Part shown: positions 11,041 through 21,664 of the stretch, in pieces
How the letters are laid out: each line of letters opens with the position of its first letter
Position numbering within the stretch: position 1 is the stretch's first letter
Assembly: GCF_008728515.1 (NCBI RefSeq)
Contig: NC_044990.1
Coordinates: 64,274,879 to 64,338,878, forward strand
Direction of reading: 5' to 3'
Length of the DNA stretch: 64,000 nt
Origin: Papio anubis
Lineage: Eukaryota; Chordata; Mammalia; Primates; Cercopithecidae
Notes under the pieces: model-generated
What the model was told of the DNA's origin: nothing
What the model saw: the letters and a program-made list of their open reading frames with translations, nothing else
Database searches by the model: none
Program-made: the position numbers and the translations under genes

Positions 11041-13590
11041 TGCCTTAAAAATGCCCTACTTTCCATCTATTTATCTATCTCTTTTCTCCTTAGCCACCTG
11101 TCACCACTGATATTTTTACGGTCTTTATACTTTTACCTTTTTAAAAAATAGCATGTATTTGTCTTTACATGGTGTGTAGTCTTTTCAGATTGCCCGTTTT
11201 CACTTGGTGATATGCATTTAAGGTTCCTCCATGTCTCTTTGTGGCTTGATAGTTTATTTTTATTGCTGAATATTATTTTATTGCATGGATGTATCACAGT
11301 TTACTTATCCATTTACCTATTTAAGAACATCTTTGTTGCTTTCAAATTTTGGTAATTCAGAAATGGGAAGAGTTGGTGCCTCCTGCTTTATACCTCTTGC
11401 AATGAAAACTATGAGTATATACTCAATATATTATTGTTTACATTTTAGGTTCTACATCTGTTGTGTTGGTCATGTTGTTTCAGATGGAAATGACAGTCGT
11501 CTTTTACAGAAGTGATACATGTGTATTGTGAACAAAGCTGTTATAAGCATCTATGTGCAGATTTGTGTGTGGACATGAGGTTTCACATCATACGGGTAAA
11601 CATCAAGAAGTGCAATTGCTGGATCATACAGTAAGACTATGTGTAGCTCTCCTAGAAGCTGCCAAAATGTCTGCCCAAGTAACTCTACCAGTGTGCGTTC
11701 CCAGGTGCAGTGAAAGAGACATCATGTTGCTTCACATCTTCAACTGCATTTGAGGTTGCCTGTATTTGGGATTTTAGCAATTCTAACAGGTTTGCAGTTG
11801 TATCTCACTGTTATTTTAATTTGTAATTCCATAATGACATATGTCGTGTATATGCTTCTTAGCAATCTATATATCTTTTTGAGAGTGTGTTTTTTAAACC
11901 AGTTTTGTTTCTTTTCTCTTATTGTAACATTTTAAGAGTTACCTCTATTTTTTTTTTTTTTTTTTTTTTTTGAGACGGAGTCTCGCACTGTCGCCCAGGC
12001 TGGAGTGCAGTGGCCGGATCTCAGCTCACTGCAAGCTCCGCCTCCCGGGTTCACGCCATTCTCCGGCCTCAGCCTCCCGAGTAGCTGGGACTACAGGCGC
12101 TGCCACCTCGCCCGGCAATTTTTTGTATTTCTTAGTAGAGACGGGGTTTCACCGTGTTAGCCAGGATGGTCTCGATCTCCTGACCTCGTGATCCGCCCAT
12201 CTCGGCCTCCCAAAGTGCTGGGATTACAGGCTTGAGCCACCGCGCCCGGCCACCTCTATTTTTTTTAACGCAAGGCTGTTATTAGATGTATGTTTTGTGA
12301 AGATTCTAATACCAGTCTTTGGCTTTTTTTCACTGATTTTCTTAACAGTGACTTCTGCAAATTGAAAGAATTTTTTTAAAAAGTCAAATCTGTCAATTTT
12401 TAAATGGATTATACTTCTTTGATATTAAATATGAAAAGTAATTACGAAACCTGGGATCATCTAGATTTTTTGTATGTTATAATCTAAAGTTTCATAGCTT
12501 GGTATTTATACATTTAGCTCTAAGATCCTGTTTGATTTTATTTTTATGAAAGACGTAAGGTCTCCGTCTAGATTTGTTATTTTGCATCTAGACTTCCTGT
12601 TGTTCTGAGGGCATTTGTTGAAGGGACTCTACTTTTCTTTATAGAATTGCCACTGTCCCTCTGTCAAAGATGCACTGACTATATTTCTGGGCTCTTCATT
12701 CTCTCCCATTGAATACCAGACTGTTGTGATTATTGTAGCTTTACAGTAAGTTTTGAAATCAGGTAATGTCAGCTGTCTGACATTTTTCCTTTTTTACATC
12801 CAGTATTGCAGTGGTTATTTTGGGTGTTTTGCTTTTCTATAGAAACCTTAGAATCAGCTGATATCCACAAAATAACTTGTTGGGATTTTGCCCAGACTTA
12901 CATTGAATCTACAGATCAGGTTGGGAAGAAATGATATTTTAACACTATTTAGTCTTTCTATGTATGAATTTGGAACAGCTCCGCAATTATTAAGATATTT
13001 CTTTGATTTCTTTTGTTAGCATTTCATTGTTTTTCTCATATAGACCTTGCAGATATTTTGTTAGATTTATATATCAGTATTTATTTCTGAATGCTAATGT
13101 AAGTAGTGCTGGCTTTAAAAAATCAGATTCCTACTGTTCATTGCATGCTTATGGCAGATAAATTATCTTTTGTATGTTACTCTCATAGTTTACAATCTTG
13201 CTATAACTGCTAATTAGTTTCAGGAGATTGTTTGTTTGTTTGTTTATTCTTTAGGATTTTCCACATACATAGACAATTATATCAGCTGTGAACAAAGACA
13301 GTTTTATTTATTCTTTCTTCTAGTTTTGTACAATTAATTATAATGTTCACTGTAGGATTTGTTTTTGTTTGTTTTGAAGTGTTCCTTATCAAGTTGAGGA
13401 AATTATCTCTATTTCTAGTATTCTCATGGTGAGTATTATGAATGGGTGTGGGATTTTGTTAAATAAATTTTCTGCATCTACTGATCTAATCATATGATTT
13501 TTTTCTTTAGCCTGTTCATGTGATTGATTGCATTAATTGATATTTTAATACATGACCATCTTTGCATAGCTGAAATAATTCCAATTGATA
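11041..13590 (-). mobile_element. L1 (older, L1M-like), antisense, split by an Alu
   Basis: Reads as reverse-complement L1 ORF2. Landmarks: 'TATTGCATGGATGTATCACAGTTTACTTATCCATTTACC' (11279-11320), 'GTGCAATTGCTGGATCATA' (11611-11629), 'GCTGCCAAAATGTCTGCCCAAGTA', then after the Alu 'TGAATACCAGACTGTTGTGATTATTGTAGCTTTA', 'TTGGGATTTTGCCCAGACTTACATTGAATCTA' and 'GTTAGCATTTCATTGTTTTTCTCATATAGACC'. No long ORF survives. Confidence 0.85.
11954..12251 (-). mobile_element. Young Alu (AluY, Old World monkey AluYR-like) inside L1
   Basis: Near-consensus antisense Alu: T-tail, GAGACGGAGTCTCGC, 'GTGGCCGGATCTCAGC', 'CCACCTCGCCCGGC', 'CCATCTCGGCC', 'GGCTTGAGCCACCGCGCCCGGCC'. From memory, several of these variants mark the cercopithecid AluYR lineage. 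Flanked by target-site duplications ACCTCTATTTTT at 11941 and 12252, so insertion is recent and intact. Confidence 0.95.
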
Positions 13591-15245
13591 AGAAATTGTT
13601 TTTTTAATATGGCAATAAATGCTATTTTATTGTTAGCTTATTTTATGATTTTAAAATGAAATAAATTTTAGCAGCCAAGCAAACTTTGTGTGTGTGAGTG
13701 CGTGTCTGTGTATAACCTCTCAAAAAGCACACTGTTAAATGAGAGTGAAGTAGCTAGAAGTGAATCAGCAGTGATGTTAAGTTCAAAGGCAAACCTGTGT
13801 TTTCTGTTTTCATATAAAAAAAGCCACTTTTTAAAATGCTGAGAACATGTTAAAGAGTTGTATATATAGCATCTATTTATAAATGAAAGTGGCAGAGTTA
13901 ATATATCACTGTCTTTTGAGAATATTCTATTTTCTTATGTTAACGCGCTATTACAAAAGCGAACACCTGGAAGGGCACCTGGGATGTGATGTTACAGGTT
14001 TTCCTTCATGCTTCTTATGCGTCAGTCATTTACTTGGCTCTCTGTTTCACTCCCTTAAAAATGCATCGCCTCTCCTCATGTGCTTCTTGTAATCATGAAG
14101 GAGCTGCCATCTAAGTGAATAAATAGTCTCTTTTCCAGGTGATTAATTAAAATCCACACATTCTTTTAACCACAGATAAGAAGTAACAAATGCTTCACAC
14201 ATTGTGGCATCAGAGTATTAGCCAGAACCACTAGCTCAAAGAAATTGGACCACTTAACAAAAATGCTGGTTCCCAGAAGCATGTGCTATGATATTTATAG
14301 ATCTTGAAAAGGATAATCTCAGACCAAACTCTTAGATATCTGTTATTATTCTGCAATGGTTTTGTATTGATGAAATGCCATTGAAGAAAATTGCATTGAA
14401 AAAGTCAACAAAAATAAATGCAAGCCACATTTTGTTCCTAGATGTGTAAGACCCATAGTTCATGTAACTGCTGTATCCAAGCAACATATGCACTTCAAAT
14501 CAACATTAGCATGAACATAACAGACAAGGTGATGATCACTTAGGTGGGATTTTTTTGAAGCTCTATCACCACCTATAATTTTGTTAAGTGTTTGCTGGGG
14601 TCACATCCAGACTACCTCTTAGGAAAAAAAAATTGAATTCTGGCTTCCTGAAATATCGAGTGACCAGAAAAATAAAAGAACAAGAATCTGGCTAGCTACG
14701 CTAGTTGTAAAGCTAAAAATCTTATTCACAATCATCCTTATCCTATATTTGCCAGATACTTATTTCTAAATCAATTAGATGAAAATATATCCCTAGTAAA
14801 AGATATGAATCGAAGGGATTTCCTGACTCTAAAGTTGCAATTGAAAGTTGGCCTGAGTCAGCTGGAATGGCCACATGCCATAACTCTCCACAGGTACCTT
14901 CCAGTGGTCCAACTTGTAAACACATTTGAGTTATGTGTAATGCAAAGCATGGATACTCTTTACTGCCTATAGTATCACAGTCATTTACATGCATGATAGC
15001 TGAAAAATACATAATTACTCCTTTTGATAGTACCAAGATGTTAAGGGTATTTTCTTTTTTACAAAGAGGAAGTGAAAAGATCTAATTTTCATCTTTGAAG
15101 ATAATTCTGAGTTAATTATGAAGAATGGAATGGGATATTGAGAAATCAAAATCTGTCAAATAGGAGTAGAAATAAAAACATTACCTATCCTATTGTTTAC
15201 TTAAAAGAATTCACAGTATCTGATTTTATGTTAATTTTAGTATCA
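13591..15245. other. Non-coding unique stretch
   Basis: No repeat family or gene recognised. A short TG-rich run lies near 13687-13710. Short ORFs at 13883-14092 and 14743-15036 are unsupported. Confidence 0.45.
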
Positions 15246-15785
15246 CAGTTCCTCTTTATCTGCAGTTTCACTTTCTGCAGTTGCAGTTACCCATGGTCAA
15301 CCATGGTCCAAAAATATTAAATGGAAAATTCCAGAAACAATTCATAAGTTTGAAATTGCATGTCATTCTGAGGCGCATGATGAAATCTTGGGCCTTTCTG
15401 CTCCGTCCTGCCTGGAGGTGAATCATCCCTTTGTCCACAGTCCCCACACTGTCTATTCTCTTCACCCATTAATCACTTAGTAGCCATCTTGGTTATCAGA
15501 TCCAATGTTGCAATATTGCAGTGCTTGTGTTCAAGTAACATTGTTTTTACTTAATAGTGGCCCCAAAGCATAAGAGTAATGATGCTGGCATGTTGTTAGA
15601 ATGTTTTTATTTTATTATCACTGTTGTTAATCTCTTACTATGCCTACCTTATAAATCAAACTTTATTGTTGATATATATGCATGAAAAAAAAATAGTAGA
15701 TACAAAGTTTGGTACCATCTGCGGTTTCAGACCTTCACTGGGGATCTTGGCACTTATTTGTCAGAGACAAGGGGAACTACCACTG
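15246..15785 (+). mobile_element. Tigger2-like (pogo/Tc1) non-autonomous DNA transposon
   Basis: Begins CAGTTCCTCTTTATCTGCAG and contains 'GTTACCCATGGTCAACCATGG', 'AAATATTAAATGGAAAATTCC', 'GAATCATCCCTTTGTCCA', 'CACTTAGTAGCCATCTTGGTTATCAGATC', 'AGTGGCCCCAAAGCATAAGAGTAATGATGCTGGCA', ending '..AGGGGAACTACCACTG'. The ends form an imperfect terminal inverted repeat. The internal transposase region is deleted, so it is not mobile. Confidence 0.85.
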
Positions 15786-15849
15786 TCAAATACAACTCAA
15801 CGTGTTCAAAATTAGATCATTAATTGCATTCGATCATAACTATGATTGC

Positions 15850-16365
15850 TAAATGATTCTAGTCTGTGGTGACCCGACTCTAAAATAACTCTCATTGATT
15901 ACTGCTTCCTAGTATTGACACCTTTGTGGATTCTCCTCCCATATCACATAGGAATGACTTGTGTAACTAATAGGGTATTGAGCAAAATAACAGTGTGTGG
16001 TTTCTAAGACTGTGTTATAAAAAAACATTGCAGTATACATCTTCCTTTCTCTTGGAACACTTGTTCTGGGGAGGCAAGCTGCTGTGTTATGAGGATCCTC
16101 TAAGAATACTATGGCGAGACACACATAGCAAGACACTGAGGCCTTCTGCCAACATCCACAGACCTATGTAGGCAGGAGTGCAGTTCAATCTTGAAATGAC
16201 TGCACCCTAGCCAGTGTCTTGTGGTAACCTGACAGAGCTAGAACCATGCTGCTAATCTGCTTTAAAACTCCTGACCCACAGGAACAGTAAGTAATTAATA
16301 TGTGCTGTTTGAAGAATCTAAGTTTTGGGGTAACTTGTTAAGAAATGATGGATAACTAACGCCCA
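15850..16365 (+). mobile_element. MLT1-type MaLR LTR
   Basis: Landmarks in order: 'GAGGATCCTCTAAGAATACTATGGCGAGAC', 'CACTGAGGCCTTCTGCCAACATCCA', 'AATGACTGCACCCTAGCCAGTGTCTTG', 'AGAGCTAGAACCATGCTGCTAATCTGC', 'CTCCTGACCCACAGGAACAGT', 'TAAGTTTTGGGGTAACTTGTTA..GATAACTAAC'. Solo, old, no internal region seen. Confidence 0.75.
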
Positions 16366-16794
16366 GACCAATAGCAAATAGTTCTATAAAAGTAATGATA
16401 GGCAGAGGCTTACGCCTCACTTTAATGTGAGCCAGCTAATTATTGTGTTAAAGTATGTTAACATTTTCATAAAATCTTTATGTTGACCACATTTGTAGGA
16501 TAATGTGACGAGCATTTGATCCATTTTCGTGCTTAATCATGAGTTCTCCATTTCTTAGAATGGCATAATGATATCTGAGCTCAATTCACTTAACCATATA
16601 ACTTTCTGTTGCTCACAATTTTATCTCTAGGACACTCTTTCATTTCTAACTATGTGAAGAATTCTACCACTTTTCAGTATCTGCAAAATACTGTTTTATT
16701 ATTTTATAGGAAACCATACGAGTTATGTATTCTTTAGGCTATTTACTGATTTCTCATGATTGAATTAATACATACTTAAAGAAATGTTCTTGAG
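16366..16794. other. Non-coding stretch
   Basis: AT-rich sequence between the MLT1 LTR and the next L1; no feature recognised. Confidence 0.4.
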
Positions 16795-17390
16795 GAGAGC
16801 AGTATGGCAGTTCTTCAGAGAGCTAAAAGTAGAACTACCATTTTACCCAGCAATCCCATTACTGGGTATATACCCAGAGGAATATAAATAATTCTACCAT
16901 AAAAAGACATCCACTTGAATGTTCAATGCAGCATTATTTACAATAGCAAAGACACAGAATCAAGTTAAATACCTATCAATCACAGATTGGATAAAGAAAA
17001 TGTGGTACATATACACCATGGAATACTATGCAGCCATAAAAAAGAATGAGATAATATCTTTTTCAGGAACATGGATGGAGCTGGAGGCTGTTATTCTCAT
17101 CAAACTATCACAGGAAGAGAAAACCAAATACCAAACGTTCTCACTAATACGTGGGAATTAGATGATGAAAACTTACAAACGCAAAGAAGAAAACAACAGA
17201 CACCGGGTTTACTTGAAGGAGGAGGGTAGGAGAAGGGAGAGTAGCAGAAAAAATAACTATTGGATACTGGGCTTAATTCCTGGGTAATGAAATATTCTGT
17301 ACAACAAATTCCCATGACATAAGTTTACCTATGTAACAAGCCTTCACATGTACTGCTGAACCTAAAATAAAAGCTAGAAAAAAGAAAATG
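16795..17390 (+). mobile_element. L1 3' end (L1P-like), sense, 5' truncated
   Basis: ORF2 C-terminal sequence: 'CAATCCCATTACTGGGTATATACCCAGAGG', 'CACCATGGAATACTATGCAGCCATAAAAAAG', 'GAACATGGATGGAGCTGGAGG', then 3' UTR 'TAACAAGCCTTCACATGTACTGCTGAACCTAAAATAAAAGC'. The 80-codon frame at 16919-17161 is the decayed ORF2 end. Confidence 0.92.
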
Positions 17391-18062
17391 TGCTAATAAT
17401 GTACTCCTTCATCATCCCATTCCTACATAAATATTCAATAAAGTAAAAATTTCTTCCTAAACTCTAATATAGGAGTTCATTATTATCTATTACCTATATA
17501 CCATAGGTTAGCATGTGATGATAATTGGTGATAATAATAGATGCGATCTATTAAGCTTTATGTAGCAAACATGTTAAATACTTACATTATCTTATTTAGC
17601 ACTCATAATATTCTTCATTTAAATAATGTACACGTTTTTATTTCAATTTTAGAAACAAGAAAAATTAGCAATCTACCTATTAATCCATTTTCACAGAATT
17701 ATTCAACTAGCATACATGAGACATAAATTAATCTTAGTCACAAACTATGTTTCAAAATTACCTTTCCTGAAATATGATAATGTTTTATTTTATTTGTATA
17801 TTTTTGAATTTGGGCATTATTTCTTTTACTAGGTTTCTATGACTAATAAAAACTGCTTCCTGAAAATTTCATTTGTTCATTCATTATGAACGTATTCACT
17901 TAGCATCTAATATATATTACACTTTGTGTGAAAATAAAATGGTAATCAAAGAAAATAAATGACCTGACCTTATGCAGCTCATACTCTGCTCTGAAACTGA
18001 GGTTTTAATGCACAAATAAGTATAAATTTGCAAGTGTTATGCTTGAAAAATGATAGGTAATG
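17391..18062. other. Non-coding stretch with possible L2/MIR relic
   Basis: 17868-18055 has the order of an old 'TTCATTCA..AGCATCTA..TGACCTTATGCAGCTCATACTCTGC' L2/MIR-type repeat, too diverged to assign. Nothing else seen. Confidence 0.4.
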
Positions 18063-18063
18063 G

Positions 18064-18416
18064 TGCTTGGTTTGGCTGTGTCTCCACCCAAATCTCACCT
18101 TGAGTTGTAATAATCCCCATGTGTCAAGGGCAGGGCCAAGTGGAGATAACTGAATCGTGGGGGCAGTTTCCCCATACTGTTTTCATGATAGTGAATAAGT
18201 CTGATGAGAGCTGATGGTTTTATAAAAGGGAGCTCCCCTGCACCCGCCCTCTTGCCTGCCACCATGTAAGACATGCCTTTGCTTCTGCTTTGCCTTCCAC
18301 CATGATTGTGAGGTTCCCCAGCCATGTGGAACTGTGAGTCCACTAAAACTCTTTCCTTTTTTAAATTACCCAGTCTTGGGTATGCATTCATAACAGCATG
18401 AGAACAGACAATTACA
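18064..18416 (+). mobile_element. THE1/MST-type MaLR solo LTR
   Basis: Clear LTR order: 'GGTTTGGCTGTGTCTCCACCCAAATCTCACCTTGA', 'GGAGATAACTGAATCGTGGGGGCAG', 'GATGGTTTTATAAAAGGGAGC', 'TGCTTTGCCTTCCACCATGATTGTGAGG', 'CCAGCCATGTGGAACTGTGAGTC', 'AATTACCCAGTCTTGGGTATG..GAGAACAGAC'. No internal retroviral-like genes adjoin it. A minus-strand 114-codon frame across it is incidental. Confidence 0.9.
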
Positions 18417-20390
18417 GTATATGAGGGTCTATACCCCAAGAATTTAGTCCAGAATAGGGCATCAGGTTAAGGCTGAGTTTAGGAATAATGAATGTAAAGC
18501 ATTATCCACTCAAAGTGAAGAGAAGAATCATCCCTGGAAGATAGAACATCATGTGCAAAATGTCTGAGAGTTATAGATCAAGATATCTGGTCATAAGGGA
18601 GGGGACTTGGTTTATTTTCACCCATTATACATTGCAAAAAATAATAACTATTAATAACTTTTGGAACCATAGTTGCCAAAGGAAATTTTACAAAAAGTTC
18701 ATTGTAAATGCTGTATAGACACAATAGTGATATGGATAAAGCAATCAGAAGGCTAATGTCATAGTACAGATACAAATCTGAGAGCAAACAATAGAAATAA
18801 AGTTTTATTTTGAAAAAATCTAACTGTAGAAAATTCTCCTTGAGATTATTTACCACTATCTATAATAATATTGCAAAGAAACTTCTTCAATTAGTTTAAA
18901 GCAAGATTTTAGAGTTTTAAACTGAGAAATTCAAAATGACACTGATTCTTTACCTCATATGAGATTGAAAATAATTTGCATATGGCTTACATGTTATTTA
19001 ATAAGTGTATAAACTGCTGCCAATAAAAAAGGTATATTTTAATCATAAGCAATCATTGATAAATACTGCCTCTTTATGGCACTGTTAGGGGCAGACACGA
19101 ATTATCGGTTCAGTTAGCAAGAACATTACAAACCAGGAAAAGCCAAGAAGAAGAAATGCAAATCAACTTGGAATTAAGTAAAAAAATCTCAAAAATCCAC
19201 CTCCTAAGAGAAGAACACAATTCACAGACAAGAAGCTGCTGCTGTAAAAATTTAATTTCCAAAATTATCCCTGCTTCCCTTCACAGAGTGGTAATGGTAT
19301 CCCAAGATTCATGTCAGCACCATCAGTTTATGATATAATTAATGCAAGTAGCATTTATAAATACAATATAATAAATATAAGACCAAGAATGCTCAGTGTA
19401 TATAGTATTTCTATTATGAAATACTTAAAGAAGGAAACCAAACAATTCTAAAGGACAACAGTACTCACCTGGAGAAAAACAACATACTAAGGGAGGATAA
19501 AATAATAACCATCATATGTATTCAGTACAATTCTTAGCATCTTTCTATATTCACTGACTGGAATTTTTCTAAAGCTCAGTGTTCCAGATACACTTTTTAA
19601 CCAGGTGATTTTATCAATGGTTTGTATTTTCTTTCTGATAGAGAACATTTGTTGATGATACTTTTCCAAATTAAAAATGAAATGATTACTTAGAAACTGG
19701 AAAACAGAAATCAAAACAAACAAAAAGAAACTAAATTGTATTGTGCAAAGCAAAATTTGTTAACTAAAAATATATCTTAGGTGCATATTATAATTTATCA
19801 CTCAGAAATATGAACAATGTTTGGTCTTAGGTAGAAAATTAAAACATCCTATATTATTGTAAAAACAGATTCAAAACAGGATAGCTTAAAGTTAGAACAT
19901 TATACACTAAGACAAAAAATTATAATCAAATTAACAAAACTGTTATATAAATATGTTCATATCATGGATTTTAGAAATTTAACTTCCTTTAAATACAGAA
20001 TAACTATATAAGAAAATAAAAGTAAATACCTAATAATTCATTTATATTTTGTTATGGTTTTATAATTAAATAGCAAGACAATTCAATAAAAAATAAAGTA
20101 TTAATACAATTTTTCTAACATATTAAGTTAGAACAAATTGGTTATATTTTACCTGAAGGCTTAACTCCTTGTAGCTAAAATATATTTGTCATTGTTTCTA
20201 TGTATTGCTTATGAATTATTTGAAAAGATATTTTTCCCTTATTTATCTTATTCTCTTCCAACTCTTTGTTACGGCTCTGCTTTTGTCTTCAAATTGTTAA
20301 ATCTAATCTAGTTTGATAATCTGGGCACTCCCACTAATGTGAATCTGAACATGTCGTTAAGTAGCAGTGTAAACAACTTCTGGAAATACT
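18417..20390. other. AT-rich non-coding stretch
   Basis: About 2 kb with no recognisable repeat or gene. ORFs of 60-92 codons are chance-like. Confidence 0.45.
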
Positions 20391-20504
20391 TTTCTTTCTT
20401 TCCTTCCTTCTTTCCTTCCTTCCTTCCTTCCTTCCTTCCTTCCTTCCTTCCTTCCTTCCTTCCTTCCTTCCTTCCTTCCTTCCTTCCTTCCTTCCTCCCT
20501 CCCT

Positions 20505-20536
<32 letters not shown>
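20391..20536 (+). repeat. (TTCC)n-(CCCT)n-(CT)n microsatellite
   Basis: A nearly pure pyrimidine tract: about 25 TTCC units, then CCCT units (about 20494-20512), then CT units. It abuts the antisense Alu whose A-tail it probably grew from. Long frames on both strands here (poly-PSFL and poly-KEGR) are repeat artefacts. Confidence 0.97.
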
Positions 20537-20815
20537 TTCGAGTTTCACTCTTGTTGCCCAGGCTGGAGTGCAGTGGCACAATTCGGCTCAGGGCAACCTC
20601 CACCTCCCGGGTTCAAGCGATTCTCCTGCCTCAGCCTCCAGAGTGCCTGGGATTACAGGTGTGTGCCAACACGCCTGGCTAATTTTGTATGTTTAGTAGA
20701 GACCGAATTTCTCCAGGCTGGTCAGACTGGTCTCGAACTCCAGACCCCAGGGGATCCGCCCGCCTCGGCCTCCCAAAGTTCTGGGGTTACAGGCGTGAGC
20801 CACCCCGCCCCGCGG
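20537..20815 (-). mobile_element. Alu (S-like), antisense
   Basis: From 'TTTCGAGTTTCACTCTTGTTGCCCAGGCTGGAG' to 'GGCGTGAGCCACCCCGCCCCGC'. A small deletion has removed part of the usual 'TTTTAGTAGAGACGGGGTTTCACCATG' segment. Its poly(T) side has become the microsatellite to the left. Confidence 0.93.
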
Positions 20816-21164
20816 ATTTTTCTTATGTTTACTGTTTCTGCACAGAGGGCAGATGTGTCTACCACAGTTGCAGAACACTGCATTAAAGCATGAAACTAGT
20901 TAATCTGCATTTGTTTATTAACATCTGTGTTAAATTTGTCAGATCTGACCAAAGACGTTCAATTATATCACAGTTGTAAACATTTACTCACACAAGTTTT
21001 TGTTTCCCCTTGACCTATGTCTTTAGATTATTTTTTAATCTTTCCAAAAATAGTTTATAAATAAAGCACAATTGTGAATGTGTCAAGCACCTGTAAAAAC
21101 AGTGGAGCGAGGGAGAGCTCAAAATAGCAATATAAGTCAATCAATATATACTAGCATATAATTC

Positions 21165-21498
21165 ATATGGTTTGGATACTTTTCCCTCCAAATCTCATGT
21201 TGAAATGTGAACCGAAGGTTGGAGATGAGTTCTCAGGGGAGGTATTTGGATCCTGGCATGGATGCCTCATGAATGGCTTGATGCACTCTCCGTGATAAGG
21301 GATGAATTCTTAGTCTATTAATTCACGTGAGATTTGTTTGTTAAAAAAAGCCGAGGACCTATCCCTTCTTTCCTTCCCTACCTCTCTCTCCATGTGACAT
21401 ATCTGCTCTTCCCTCTTGTCTTCTGCCATGAGTAAAAACGCTTCCCCAGGCCTTAGCAGAAGCTGAAATGGGTGCTGGAACCAGGCTTGTACAGCTTG
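21165..21498 (+). mobile_element. MST/MLT-type MaLR LTR, 3' end lost
   Basis: 'TATGGTTTGGATACTTTTCCCTCCAAATCTCATGTTGAAATGTGA', 'ATGGCTTGATGCACTCTCCGTGATAAGG', 'TCTTCTGCCATGAGTAAAAACGCTTCCCCAGGCC..GCTGGAACCAGGCTTGTACAGC'. The expected 'CAGAACCGTGAGCCAAATAAA' 3' part is absent: sequence changes to Alu at about 21493-21499. Confidence 0.8.
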
Positions 21499-21664
21499 GG
21501 ACTACAAGCGTCGGCCACCACGCCCGGCTAATTTTTTTGTATTTTTAGTAGAGACGGGGTTTCACCGTGTTAGTCAGGATGGTCTCAATCTCCTGACCTC
21601 GTGATCCGCCCGCCTTGGCCTCCCAAAGTGCCGGGATTACAGGCATGAGCCACCGTGCCCAGCC
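21499..21664 (-). mobile_element. Alu left-half fragment, antisense
   Basis: Starts abruptly at 'GGGACTACAAGCGTCGGCCACC' and runs to 'GGCATGAGCCACCGTGCCCAGCC'. The right monomer and tail (which should lie to the left) are missing, and the break coincides with the broken LTR. Confidence 0.92.

Noticed and set aside
20339..20893. 184-codon plus ORF and two poly-KEGR minus ORFs
   Set aside because: They are translations of the (TTCC)n microsatellite and the antisense Alu.
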